Source: Emydura subglobosa | Taxonomy: Eukaryota; Chordata; Testudines; Chelidae | Direction of reading: 5' to 3' | DNA length: 64,000 nucleotides | NCBI GenBank assembly: GCA_007922225.1 | Contig: ML680086.1 | Location: 13,430,540-13,494,539, forward strand | Part shown: positions 22,346 to 34,600 of the stretch, in pieces | Layout of the letters: the number at the start of each line of letters is the position of its first letter | How positions within the stretch are numbered: the first letter of the stretch is position 1 | The notes under the pieces: generated by a model | The model's database searches: none | What the model saw: the letters and a program-made list of their open reading frames with translations, nothing else | Told to the model about the DNA's origin: nothing | Position numbers and translations under genes: made by a program

Positions 22346-24259
22346 CATGGAAGAGGCTAATGAGTCTATTACTGCTGCCAACTTAAGGGGATTTTGTCCT
22401 TTAACTCAAGCACTAGCAGCTTATGCTTTGAGTGAAGAAAGTCCTGGGGTCAAACCCTGCCTGTGGCCCTTCTGGGGCCAGTTACGCAAGTATTTCACAT
22501 TTATGTGATTTCACCTTCCAGGCCTGAATTCCAACTGATGCATTTTAAGACCATTTTGAAGATCTGTACAGAGAACCTCTGTCTTTCTGGACTACTTACA
22601 CTGGATGAGGGGGATCAGCCCGGGAAATGAGTATGTGGCCACTGCAGGTAACTTCATGTCACTTCTGACTGTAAGTGGCTGTAAATAGCAACTCTCTGCT
22701 TTGCAATGAGCAGTTTGTACATTTTTAAAAATAACACATACAGAATTCCTGACCTGTAGCTGGGAGCGCAATTGCATGTGCAAAATGTACACCTAACTGC
22801 ACGTGAACATACCATGGAATTTGCACATGGAAACTGGATAATTTTATGCATGAAGATACTCTGGGTAATGCTCATGCAACAGTCAGGTTGAAGTATACTA
22901 GCTGGAAGAAGGAATTCCCTGTGTGGGCTGGTTGGGAAAAGTATCTGCCTTTAGGCCATGGAGTAGCAGCACAGCTGCTCTGTAGTCACCTCTGCAGTCT
23001 CAGGGCTATGGTAACTCAAGGATGTGCTGGCATATCTGAGCAGTTGTGGTTCATAGTCAGTTTCCGTGGAGCTGTGCTTCACAACCACAGGCAGTTGAGA
23101 CTCTGCACAAATTCACGCTTGCTCTTGCCTGGCAGAACTATACCAATTCTGTCGTACCTGGGGCCATCTATACCCACCAAAATGGGAAGGGCAGGATTTA
23201 TCCCTCGTTATGATAGAGAAGCCTTGGGGGAGAGACATTAATGATAAGCTGCAGAGGGCTGAAACTATTCTGCACTGCACAAGGCCTGGGTTAGTGACCT
23301 GAGTACAAGTCTGGGAGCTAGGAAGTTTAGAAGTTTTAAGCCTGACATGGAAATCAAATTCCTTTCTCTTGTTGGACACATTGTACAGAGCCTTGATTTT
23401 GCTTGCCGTGCAATCAATGGCAACATTCCTAGTCATTTTAGTAGGGCCGGGGGCAAGCCCTTAACCTCTATGGCCTTTCCTTCCCTGTCTCTGTAATGTA
23501 TAGGAACTTGGTAGTATCCTTTCAAATAGTTGAGCCCTCTCATGGGGCTCACTGTGTTGTATTAGAACCCAGTCAGGGCAGACGTATGCATGTAGCTAGG
23601 CCTGGTCTTTTGTGTATATTAAGTAGGCACAGTGATTTGGGCTCCCACAGTTTCTACTTGTTTTGTTACGTAAAGAGCAAAAGACAGAACAGTCTCTAAA
23701 ACAGGACCATAGTAATTTTTACCAGTGAGCACAAATCAGTGTTTACAAAATGTGATTTATTAGTTGTTTTCCCTGTTGTGGATAGGCAAATGCTGTTAGA
23801 AATCAATAAAGAAAATTGTCCACAACCTCCTGGGTGCTGCTGTGTGTTGTCTGCACCATAGTGAGGGACTGTTGGCCAATTTAATCAAAGCAAAAAGCTT
23901 GATATACACTTTAAAAAAAAATCAAACAAACCCACAGGGCTGATGAAAACATAGCTTGTCCTAATGTCATTGTGTTGTGTCCTGCTGATTTGGGGTTGGG
24001 AAGGAGAAGGGAAATCAGGGGGCTTCCAAAGGATGAAAGTGACAAACAGCCCTTAAATACTTTCTAAATCAACCATTTATCCCCACACTAAGCCTCTCTT
24101 TGTTTCATTTCCTGCCACTGGCTTGAATGAGGATGTAGCACTGCACTCCTCCTCTGCACGAAATGCTACAGCATGGAGCAGTCCAGATGAAGGAAGCTCC
24201 TTCCGGTATGGTTTTAGTGGATACCTATGGGATTTTTCAGTGCAGAGGGGAAGTAACAG
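22346..24259. other. Intergenic, nothing recognised
   Basis: About 1.9 kb. An AATAAA at about 23804 (tcaataaagaaaattgtcca) has no gene attached. No repeat is named. Confidence 0.5.
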
Positions 24260-24477
24260 ATAGACTCTAAGATCAGAAGGGACAAATATGATCATCTAGT
24301 CTGACCTCCTACACAATGCAGGCCACAGAACCTCACCCCCACCCACTCCTGTAATAAGCCTCTAACCTATGACTGAGTTATTAAAGTCCTCAGATCATGG
24401 TTTAAAAACTTTAAGGTACAGAGAATCCACCAGCAAGTGAGCTGTGCCCCATGCTGCAGAGGAAGGCGAACCCCCCC
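24260..24477 (-). mobile_element. CR1 LINE 3' end, antisense
   Basis: The sequence atagactctaagatcagaag, atgatcatctagtctgacct, ccacagaacctcaccc and cagagaatccaccagcaagt is the reverse complement of the CR1 3' end typical of turtles and crocodilians. It is truncated after about 220 bp and ends at a C run (24471-24480). Confidence 0.8.
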
Positions 24478-24484
24478 CCCAAAA

Positions 24485-24850
24485 GTTAGAAAGGATGACC
24501 TCTTGGTTAAGGGACTGACCTGTGCTTCAGAAGAACTGGGTTCACTTCCTGCTTGGCCACAGATTCTCTATATGCGCTCGGTCAAGTCACTGAGGCCCAG
24601 TGCTCGTTGGTGTTTAGGCATCTAACTCCCACTGACATCAGTGGTGTGCGAGACACCAATGGGAGTCAGGCATCAAAATATCTTTGAGCATCTGGGCCTT
24701 AATTTCATTGTCTGTCTGTTCCCCGTTGGCTAGATGGGGATGATGTTCCCTTCCTCCTACACTTTGTCTCATGTTGTAAGATGCTCAGGGCAGGGACTGT
24801 CCCTTACCATGGGTCTGTGCAGCCCCTAGCACAATGGGGTCAAATGATGA
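24485..24850 (+). mobile_element. MIR-type SINE split by a foldback insertion
   Basis: The head gatgacctcttggttaaggg, B-box region tgggttcacttcctgcttgg and core ggtcaagtcact are followed by the inserted 24593-24699 element. The MIR then resumes with taatttcattgtctgtctgt, gctagatggggatgatgttc and the L2-like tail agcccctagcacaatggggt. Confidence 0.75.
24593..24699. mobile_element. Foldback (palindromic) insertion inside a MIR
   Basis: The outer arms aggcccag and ctgggcct are exact inverted repeats. Further in, gtgctcg / gagcat and gcatctaactcccactg / caatgggagtcaggc also pair. The flanking MIR is continuous when this 107 bp is removed. Confidence 0.7.
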
Positions 24851-25689
24851 TGATAACCCAGGTCTCCTGACCCCCCACAGTAGTGCCCCTGCCACTGGCC
24901 CATGGGGAGGCAGTGTGGTTAGGGGCTTGGGTGATAGACAGGAAATCAGGACCTACAGTTCTATTCCTGGTGCAGCCACCCAGCTGCTGGGTGAGTTCAG
25001 GCATTCCCCTCCTGTTTCCCAGCCCACCCTTTGTCTGTCTGAACCATGCTACCTCCTACCACTGTGAAACTCCAGTGCCCACGGTCCAGAATCTCTTTAG
25101 CACTAGTGCCACCACCAGCCTACACCCAGCTGTGGGTCCTTCCTCAGCACTGATTCTCGCCTAGCACAAAAGCAGTCCCTTATTCAACCCGGAGGGATTA
25201 CTTTGTGATGACATCATCATGCTCCCAAGGGGTGGAAGAACACCCAGGTGGGGAGCAGCGTGGAGTTATGTCACAATATCTGGGAGAAGCCCTGGGCAGG
25301 GGAAAACCTCATGCACAAGCCCTGGGAGGCTGCTGTTTGGCTAGGTGGCTGGGGGTTGCTCTTCTGTGCCTATTGTGTGGGGCAGGCATTAGGTCTCCCT
25401 GTCTGGGGCCTGGCCCTGTTTGTCCAGCTAAATTCTCCATCTTTTAAACTCCCTTGTCTTTCTGCAGCCCTGGAAGGAGATGGTTTATGAGGAGGACAGT
25501 GCGTGGGGCTGCAGCTGGAGGAGCTGGGCCAGCCTGGGAGCCTAGCCCTGGGGCTGGCCTGAGCAGGACAGAAGCAGCTGCCCCATCCATCTCTGTCCCT
25601 TTCACCCAGCCCCCCAGGTGCCTTCCCCTCCAGCCTCTCCCGTGCCGTTGCAGGCCGCCTTGCTGCCCTCCTCCCGTGCACAGGGGGCT
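24851..25689. other. Proximal upstream region of PLCG1
   Basis: GC content rises towards the CpG island. No distinct repeat or gene is identified. Open frames here are short and lack domains. Confidence 0.5.
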
Positions 25690-26617
25690 GTGTGGGAAGA
25701 GGATTTATGCCCCCCAGCCCGGCTGCGGACGCGCTAGGCAGCAGAGACCACCCACGAGGCACGGTAAGGGGCCGGGGTGTCTCTTTAAGAGGCTGAGCTC
25801 GGGCTCCCCTGCGCTGCGTTGCTGCACATGAAGGCTGGGAGGGGACCGTCTTCCTCCAGCCTCTCGAGCCGCCGCCAGCGCGGGTCCCTCCCTCTCTCGC
25901 CATCTGGCACTGCTCCCGTGGAGGCAGCCTGCACCGGGCAGGCGGCGATAAGCGAGGGCTGGGGAGACGGCGTGGGAGCGCGAACCCACCGCCAGCGATT
26001 CGCTCTCTGCCCCACCCTCCGGCAGCCCGCTCCCCCCCGGCTGTGTCTGGAGGCGGGGGGGGCCTGTTCTGGTGCACGTGTTGTCGAGGAAGGGGGGGAT
26101 AATCCCCGCTGCGGCGGCTGGTGAAATTGACCCACCAAAGGCCTGCCCCCGCTCCACCCCCCCGCCTTGAGTGAGGGCGAAACTGAGGCAGGCTGCGCTG
26201 GGTTTCTCCAGCCATGTCTTGCTGAGCTCTCGGGAGATCTGATCGGCCTCGGATCGATGCGGAGAGAGATTTGCCTGCTGCAGGAGGGAAAAAAAGCCGC
26301 GGGGCGGGGGGGGGAGAGAGAGACGGTAACCGGGGGGGCCCTGAACAAAAGGCAGCCAAGTCACCTCGCCCGGCCGCACACACGCTTTGCAGCCCGCTGG
26401 CGCCGGAGGACCCGTCCCAGGCTCGCCCGCCCCGGCCGGTCGGGAATGCTTTGTGTCTGCCTGCTTTCGCTTTGCACTCCGCTCGGGAAGGAGAAAAAAA
26501 ATGGTGCATGATTCAAAGCGGGAGAGAGGCGATTTTCTGCTGCCGCGGGGAGGTGAAAAGTTTATGGCTGGGGGAACAATCGATCGGGTTGTGCTTTTGC
26601 CCTCCCCCGAAAAAAAA

Positions 26618-26658
26618 CCCCCCCCCCCCCCCAACACACACCCAACACAACACACACA
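26618..26658. repeat. Poly(C) and (CA)-rich simple repeat
   Basis: A run of about 15 C preceded by A7, then acacacccaacacaacacac. It lies in the probable PLCG1 5' UTR or core promoter. Confidence 0.8.
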
Positions 26659-26690
26659 GTAGGAAGGGGAGACTCCCTGCCCTGGGAGCC

Positions 26691-26699
26691 ATGAACTGA
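26691..26699 (+). promoter_or_regulatory. Minimal upstream ORF (ATG AAC TGA)
   Basis: A two-codon ORF in good context (gagccATGa) lies 121 bp before the PLCG1 start codon. Its TGA (26697-26699) is also the in-frame stop that makes the ATG at 26820 the first possible PLCG1 start. It is relevant only if transcription starts upstream of it. Confidence 0.5.
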
Positions 26700-26819
26700 A
26701 GCAGCCTGGATTGTTTGCATTTGAAGTCTTCCAACTTGCACAAGTTTGCGTGGAGAGCTGAAGATCCCTTTTGTTGGGAAATTTCGCAGCCTGTGGGGAA
26801 GGAGGAGGCGGAGGGCGCT

Positions 26820-27021
26820 ATGGCGGCTGGCTTTTCCAATGGACCCTGCATCCAGAACGAAGCCGAGGTGGTTCACCTCTGCAGGAGTTTGGAAGTTGGC
26901 ACGGTGATGACTTTGTTTTACTCTAAAAAATCTCAGAGGCCGGAGAGGAAAACTTTCCAGGTAAAGCTAGAGACGAGACAGATCACTTGGAGCAGAGGTT
27001 CGGAGAAAATAGAAGGAGCAA
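26820..27021 (+). CDS. PLCG1: PLCG1 coding exon 1
   Basis: Starts at ATG with G at -3 and +4. 67 codons plus one base; donor GGAGCAA|gtaagt. It encodes the variable N-terminal tail, then LCRSLEVGTVMTLFYSKKSQ and the first half of the PH domain. The trailing A joins TC of exon 2 to form Ile. Confidence 0.97.
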
Positions 27022-28645
27022 GTAAGTGCATGGATATGTAATGTACATCTCTATATTTTTTTAACATTTAAACGTTGTCTGATTCCCAAAACATCCGAAT
27101 ATTAATTAACATTGATTGAAAGGCTTGTGGTGTATTGAGATGAGCATTGCTCTGTGAGAGGCTGTTTTGTCTAAGTAAGGAACTCTGAAAAATAGATGTA
27201 AGCAGGAGGAGTTTTCCTAAGGAACTAAATTAATCAGTTTATTTAAGCTATTGCCTGACACTATTCGTATGGAAGTGATAGTGCTACGCCAAAACCTGGA
27301 TCTAAAATCCCAGCCCTAAATATCATGTAGATTTCTACCAAGCTTCAGATTCTGACATTTTGCCTGTCCAGAATCACTATTATTCATTTTTATTATTAAC
27401 ACTTGTTTCTGTTGGAGGAAGAAGTACATCTGTCTTAATCATCTGATAATTCATCTGTTTGGCCCTTTTTATTTTGTCACCATCTCCCACCCCACTTCCT
27501 AAAACTTCAGCAACACTTCAAGAGAAAAATAGATTTCCTGTTTCCTCAGGATTTAAAAACTAAAAATATTTTTAATCCATTCTTGCTCCTGTAAATCTAG
27601 GCTCTTATGGTCTGAATACCTGACTGTGTGTGGGGGGAAGAGATTAAATTGAAGTTTTGATTTTTTGTGTGTGTTTTACTTGCAAGAGCAAATGATCCAA
27701 AAAGACTGAAGTTTTTGGAGCTAAACAGGGTTATTTAACCTCCTTGCCCCACTTTTAGCAAGTTGGATTTCTCCCCCACACACATACTACCAACTTTGAT
27801 TTGTGTGTTTGTTGTGTGAAGTTGTGGGAATCACACTGCATGTAGATACAAAATCCTTTTGTCATCTCTGCCTGCTTGAGGACAGGAGTCTAGCCACTTA
27901 AATGGAAACCTTTAACTGTCTGTGGGCCTAATTTTTATCTTTAAGCCATCAACTAGTTGGCTGCTTTGTTTACTCTGGTATTTAAAGTTATGGACAGACT
28001 TAGTAAATCCAGCCCTGATTTTGATCATTGCAGTGAGGTCATACCTGAAGCAATGGACAGCTGGAGAGATGGATTTCAGTGCCAAATACAGGTGAAGAAA
28101 TTAATAATGTGGGTAGTGGTGACTCCTCTGCTGCTTTTCATTTTCCTCGAGCTTGATAACAATCTGAAAAACAAGAAAGCTTCTCTGTCAGATAGGCTCT
28201 TAGTGACCAATTTCTCACTCTTTCAGGCATACAGGCAGTTGTCACAGCTGGGTGGTGGATTGATGAGTTATAATCCTTTTGTAAACCCTGCTAGCTGAAC
28301 TGTACCGTACTAATATAATTATAGCTAGTAGTAATTATATGGCTAGTGCTCTGATGTGCATTAACTAGTAAGGGCTATAATCTGGTATGAAGTTGTTTGC
28401 AGTAAGAATGGTGCCTATAGACTAAGTCTAAAGACAGGAGTGCATCCTTTGTATCTCTGTCCCTCCAATGTTTGTAGTAAGAACAGGGCATCAGTATTGA
28501 ATTCTAAAGGAGAGTGCCTGTCTCCTTTATGCAGCAGAGCATGGTCATTGATAAGGTATCTGATTTCTGCTTCCAGGAGACAGTTCTGTCGGTAAGCTAA
28601 CCATCTGTTATATGATCGGTTTGCACTGTTCATAAGTAAAGAGTG

Positions 28646-28691
<46 letters not shown>

Positions 28692-31600
28692 AGGTACCAT
28701 TGTGAGGGGTGCTGTAGAAATTCTTAAATAGACGTTGAATAGCACTCTAGAAAGCTGTGTATTTAACTTTCATCTTGGTAAGTGATTGCAAAGAGTTGGG
28801 ATAAGATTGGAGTCTCTGATTCTCTTCCCCAACCCCCATATCTTTACTAGCAGCACCTTTATATCAGAGGATAGCTAAACTCTGTAAAAATCTTTAAAGA
28901 AGGCAATCCACTGATTTAAATCCCTCTCCTGGTCTTATATTCTACTCTTTGTACACGTAGCACCTAAGACAGGAGAGAAGACTACTCGGTTTTTCCATTT
29001 GTTTCCTTTGTGCATTTGACAAAACTTCATGTATAGCGTGTTTCAGAGTTTCCGGCAGAGTCAGTTAGGCCCAGATCCTGCAAGCTGCTCTGTGTAGGCA
29101 GACCCATGAGCAGATCTGCAAGCTGGTTCAGAGGACCTGTCAGTTTCCCTTGTTGTTTGATGTGGCTCTTTAACACAAGAAGAAGAATGAGAAAAGCATG
29201 GGAAATAGTGCAAGTAAACCCACAAAGACTAGCAAGGCGCTCAGGTGTTAGGGTCAAACCTGAAGCTACTTTTAACTCTTCTCTTCTTTCTGAGGTGCTT
29301 GGGTCCCTTTGTAATTAAGCCCCACAACCACTATGAGGTGAATAAATATTATCCCTATATTGCCAGGGTGGAGAGGGGGAACAGGGACTGAAACACACAC
29401 AAAGGTGAAGTGACTTACACAGAGGCTGGTCTGTTTTACATAGATTCGTATACTGCCTTCATTACCATGTGTATATGAGCATCTTCCAGTAGTTCAGTAA
29501 GCATCATAACTACCCCCTACAACAGAGCTGGGACTAGAACCCATGGGTTCTCCCTGTCCTTTGCTTTAACCACTAGATCACCGTTCCTCCCTCCTCCAGG
29601 ACATAAAACAGAGTCACAAGGCACTGTATGCCCAGCATGGAGAGCTTTGAAACATTTCATATTGCCAAAGGAGACTTCAGTGGAGCTGCCGGTCCTCAGG
29701 ACCAAGGGACGGGCCAGCGGAGCCTATTGCTAGGCTGATGCCTTATGAAAGGAGGAGAGTCTCGGACAGCTGGAGCCCTGTGGCATCTCCTCACCAAGAG
29801 CATTAGGAGCGTAGGTGAAATCTAAGTAACGTTTCCTCTGTAACAGGGAGGGAAATGTACTGCTCTTCTTAGTACTATAAAAGGAGCTGGGCAACAGGTT
29901 CCTCCCTGACTCCCCTTTTCAATCCCATCCAACATAAGCTGCTTCTCTTCACTGTCAAGATCTTTCCTGGCCTATCCTCGTGGTATCTGTTATCGCTCAC
30001 TCACTTTTGAGCTGCTGACGCTTGGCTCCGATCGGCCCACGATGACAGCCTCCAGTGCCCACTTGTTACGCTTGCAAACAAGCCCCTCTGACCTTTCTCC
30101 TGAACAGCCCCATGCACTTGGGAGGTGCTCTCCATAAACACTGTCAAGCTGCCCCTTAGCCACTTTCACATCCCTCCTCAAAACTCTGCTTCGCTAGGAT
30201 GCCTATGAAGCTCTTGACAATGGCCTGCTTGCTGCTGTGCTGAGACCGCTGCCTATCATGCCGACCAGTTTTATCTCCTTGTTTCCTTGTAGCCCGTCTC
30301 TCTTCACCCATCTCTTGTCTCTTAGATTGTAAGCTCTTTGAGGCAGGGGCTGTCTTTTTTTGCTGTGTTTGTACAGCACCTAGCACAATGGTCTCCTGGT
30401 CCAGGACTGGGGCTCCTAGGTATGATTCCAATACAAATAATCAATGGTGGGGGTACGGTTGGTTAATAGAGATGAGGGAGGGTTGATTTAATAGCAGCAG
30501 TCAGAGCTGATGCTGGGATGCTACTTCCCGCTCTAGAGAGAAGACTAAAAAGGGAGGTGTTGGGCGGAAATCGAAGTAAGAGTTTCCTGATGTGGCAGGG
30601 CTGAGTTGCTGAGTGTGCATGTGCCAGGAGCTGCAGAGACAGTCCAGGTGGCTAAAGCAACTGTGAAACCGAGCTGAATAACATCTTGTTTCAATAGCAT
30701 CTTCCATCTGAAGCATCACAGAAAGACTTCCAGAATCTGCACGTCCAAGGATTGCTGCATTCACCACAGCAATGCAGCTTTCTCTGGGGTGGAATATACC
30801 AGGGTTTTAGTAGTGCACAGTCACAACAATTTAGGGACTTGTCAATACAGTTTGGTGTAGGGGATCCTTAACTAATTTTAGGCTGGAATTTGCAAAGGGG
30901 CCCAAGTTAGTTAGGTACACAGCTCCTATTGACTTTAACACTATTACATTTTTTCTTACCTGTAGCTGATGAATTTTTATTTTATTTTCTTGGTCCAGCT
31001 GATACGTTTGCTTTAAGCAAGTAGGTAAACCAGTCTGGGGCTGACTGTCCATGAGAATTCTTCCTCTTCTAGTGGCAATGAGTTATCGAGTGTTTTAAGA
31101 AAAAACTAAAGCTTTCTGGATATTTCAGATTTTTAAGGCCCCGATCTTGCAAAGACTTAGGCACCTGGTTAAACTCCTACATACAAGTAATGCCATTGAT
31201 TTTAAGGAGACTATTAAATGTGTGAATTTAAGCAGGTGCATAACAAACCTTTGCAGTATCAGGGTCCAAGTTAGACTATTTGCTGTCTGATGATAAACTT
31301 CCTTCAGTTTCTTTGGGAAATAAAGAATTTTTAATGGTGCTTCTAAACCTTGTGGCCCCAAGTTAGGCGCCTAAATAAAAGTGACTTGGCTTTTTTCAGA
31401 CTGGCTGAGCAGCTGCAGCTTCCATTGCATTCAGTGGCCTCTGAGATTTGGGGCACTTCTTATTTAGGCACATAAATATGGAACGCGGTGCCTACTTTTA
31501 TGCACCCAAAGGTGGAAGACCTGAATTCCTTTCCCTGCAGACATTTGGATTTTATGGGTAAAGCTGTGATTTCTCTCCCCTCCCCCCCCTTACTCCCAGG

Positions 31601-34600
31601 AACCAAGTTGGGGTGGATAACAGGGAAGTGGGGGCTTTGAGCAGTGCCGCGGATTCAGCGTGGATGTGAGTGGTGCAGGTAGCACAGTTGTATTGTACTG
31701 TGCTCAGGCCCCATCCTCTCTCACCATGCTGCTTTGTAAGGCTTTGGCAGTTTAGTAGCTTGCTTGTCTTCCCGGCTGGCTCAGCAACCAACTTGAAAGC
31801 CATGACCTCCAAGTCGGAGAGGGCCTTGCACCTTTGGAAGAAAGGTCCCAACCATTGGTGGTCACTCACAGATGTTGCACTGTTAGCTCTGGCGTCCTCC
31901 CCTAATGCCGGCTGGGTTACATTCTGCCTCCCCGAATTCCTCTTACAGTTGCATTCATCGCTATTCCTGTTCTGCTGTGAACGCTGAGTAGTGTTGTGAC
32001 ACAGTCTTAGTTTTGTTCCACCTCAGAGGTGGCCGCATTTCCCTCCTGGTTGAAGTGATCTTTCAGGACCCAGTCCTGTGAGGCATTGAGCGTGCTGATG
32101 GATGCACCATGTGCTCACCAGGTTACAAGAGCAGGGCCCGAGTGGGCTTTCGGCTGAGGTGAACAGCGCTGTGTGAACCTCAGGGAGAAGGCTGACCCTC
32201 TTCAACATGGTGCCTACAGTTGGGGGTCCTAAATCCCTATTTCGGCATCAATGTAAACGAGGCCTGACTTTGAAAGGTGCTCAACACTCTTACTCAGGTG
32301 CCTGAATGTAGTCTGGCTTTGATTGCCAATTAAGTGGAGACGGCTAACATGTGCGTCGAGGCGTGAGGGGAGAACACCGCATGTCTGTGGCTGATGCCAG
32401 GCGGATAATGCACGACATAACTGCCCAGTGGGGATACAGCCTGTCAGCTTCCTCTTCCCTCAAAGTCCTCCTGCTTGCTTCTACCACAGACAACCTGGGC
32501 TTCCCCACATACCACTGCACAGTCCTGCACAGTACATAGGGAGGCTTGGGGAAGGGCTGGCACGCTGTGGGGGCGGAGTTGTTAAGGCTGTGCTAATGGG
32601 GAGGTGTGTATCTGAGTGGGGAAGTGGAAGGCATCTTCTGCTGGTCCCCTTAACTCTTCATTTCCTTGCTCTGTAGTTTTTCCGTTAGGTAAATTATGTA
32701 AAGAGCAACCTTAACCGACACGCCATTTTGGTGTGTTAATTTGCCCAGGTGCAGGGTTTGTTTAGTTAACATCTCTGACGAAGAAACCATTTCTTTCAGA
32801 CAGAATAGAATTTTCTGCCAGCTGGGCTCTGTGACAAGGCACCTTTTCAGTGTGGAAGGATCCATTGCTCTGTCCATGATCCTGTTGTTTGTTTGCTGTT
32901 CAGTCACTTGAAGAGCTGCTCTTGATGAGAGGCAGAATCCAGTGATGAGAGCCGGATCGAACTGCTCAAACAAAAAGCCTTGTGATTTGAAAAATGGCAT
33001 CCTCCCCGTTTCAAAAATAAATACTTTGCAAAAATATTTTCTTTTAAAAAGGCCATTTATCAATAAATATTTTTTCAGCTAACATGTTTCAGTTAGCTCT
33101 AGTCATTACCAGATGCTGTCTTCTTGACAAGGTACTTCACAGACGATCCTGGTTGTTATGAAATTGTTCATTCAATCCAGGCAAACCTCCTCAATCTCCT
33201 CTTGGAGATCTTGGTCTTTTGACAGACCAGCTCCTGATACTTTATAATAGATCTGGTCATAAAAAACAAAATGTTGTCAGCCAATTGTGGTGTATAAGGT
33301 TCTGTTATGATGAAGAACTCTAATTCTTCATCCTTTGGGTTAATCAACTCAAAGCCTACTATACTCCTGCTATGGGCTCATTTTTGGCTATCTGCAGTTT
33401 GTAACTTTTTAATCTACAGGAGCTCAAAAATCGTAACTCAGAATGTGAAACTTTTTTGGGGGGGAACCATATTTTAATCAATCAGTTTGTCTTGAAACTC
33501 CTTGGAAAATTCAAGGTTTGTTCAGAGACTGAACTGAATTTGGAACAGATCAATTATTTTTCTATAAAATAGGGTGGACTTTTGCTTTAAGTGTAATAAG
33601 ACTAGTCGAAAGAGGGTGAGATCAGTTTGGGGAGGATCAGTGTCATAGTTTAACAAGCCACCCTCTCCCCCCGCCCCGGTCATGTGCAAAAAAAAGTTAC
33701 AAGAACTATGCATTTTTGATATAATGTGACTTTTAGGGGACCTGTATCTTGGGAGCCCCTTGCTCAAATAAATCCAGATTTAGACTAAATCCAGATTTAG
33801 ACCCTACCCTGGATCCCAGTGAAGCATAGCAATTTTTGAGACAATCTGAGTCAGAATGTGAATTTCAGAGCACTTAAAACTGGCTGTTAAATAGTGAACC
33901 TCAACCCACTCCGTGTTTTGTTTTTTGGTGGGGGTAGTTTCTGCCTCTCTTTTTAGCTTAAACCTTGGGCGTAACTGATTTGGTCTGCCCTGGATTTGCT
34001 GGAGGTCTCCAATGGGACCTGGGAGCTCTGTCGTTATTTGAAAGGGTGAGAGGATTATTTTCCATCTTTACCAAACAGACCTTTTTTCCAAACTGCTTAG
34101 TGAGGCATTTGTGTTTAAATGGGGATGAGCAAATAAGCACCGCTGCCCTCTCCAAAAAAAAAAAAAAAATGGAAATAGTCTGGTTAAAAGTTTGTTCCCG
34201 TCTCAGTCAGATTCCGCTTGCTTGTTGTCTGTGGTGTCATAGTCCTGCTACTCTTCCTTGTCCGCCGCAGAGTCTTACGGGAAGAACAGGCTAGACAAGA
34301 CTTGTTTTCTAATAGTAAAAGCCCTTCAGAAACAACCTCCCCCCCCTTCCATCTTTCAGGCCTTCTCTAGATATCATAGAGAGGCCAAGAAGGGATGCAG
34401 GCTTTCCTTCCACGGGTTGCTTTTCGCTCAAAGATGAACAGCAGGGAAGAGAGAGACCTGTGTTACGTGTGTCATTACCCGTGTGTCATTACCAGCACCG
34501 TCGTGGTCCCCACTGTATGCCTGTTCAATTGCCTTGGTCTTGTCACTTTCTCCTCCTCTTCCCTGCCTCCCAGGTGATTGAGTTGTAAAGCACCGGTTTT

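Larger units (their letters stand above)
25690..26830. promoter_or_regulatory. PLCG1: CpG island at the PLCG1 5' end
   Basis: Dense CG dinucleotides and GC-rich sequence (for example gctgcggacgcgctaggcag, ctcgagccgccgccagcgcg, cgcccggccgcac) cover about 1.1 kb and run up to the PLCG1 start codon. This contrasts with the CpG-poor surroundings. No TATA box is evident, as expected for a broad CpG promoter. GC-box-like ggggcgggg occurs near 26301. The exact transcription start cannot be read from sequence. Long open frames on both strands here (up to 379 codons on the minus strand) are explained by few AT-rich stop codons. Confidence 0.85.

Noticed and set aside
23804..23809. AATAAA as the end of an intergenic gene
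   Set aside because: No upstream coding exon or known 3' UTR sequence; the hexamer is common by chance.
25763..25770. ggtaaggg as donor of a non-coding PLCG1 first exon
   Set aside because: A plausible GT donor, but no evidence of a transcript and exon 1 already opens from its own CpG-rich leader.
25370..26509. 379-codon minus-strand open frame as a protein gene
   Set aside because: It lies in a CpG island where stops are rare, has low-complexity Pro/Arg/Gly/Ser composition, no domain, and other long frames overlap it on both strands.
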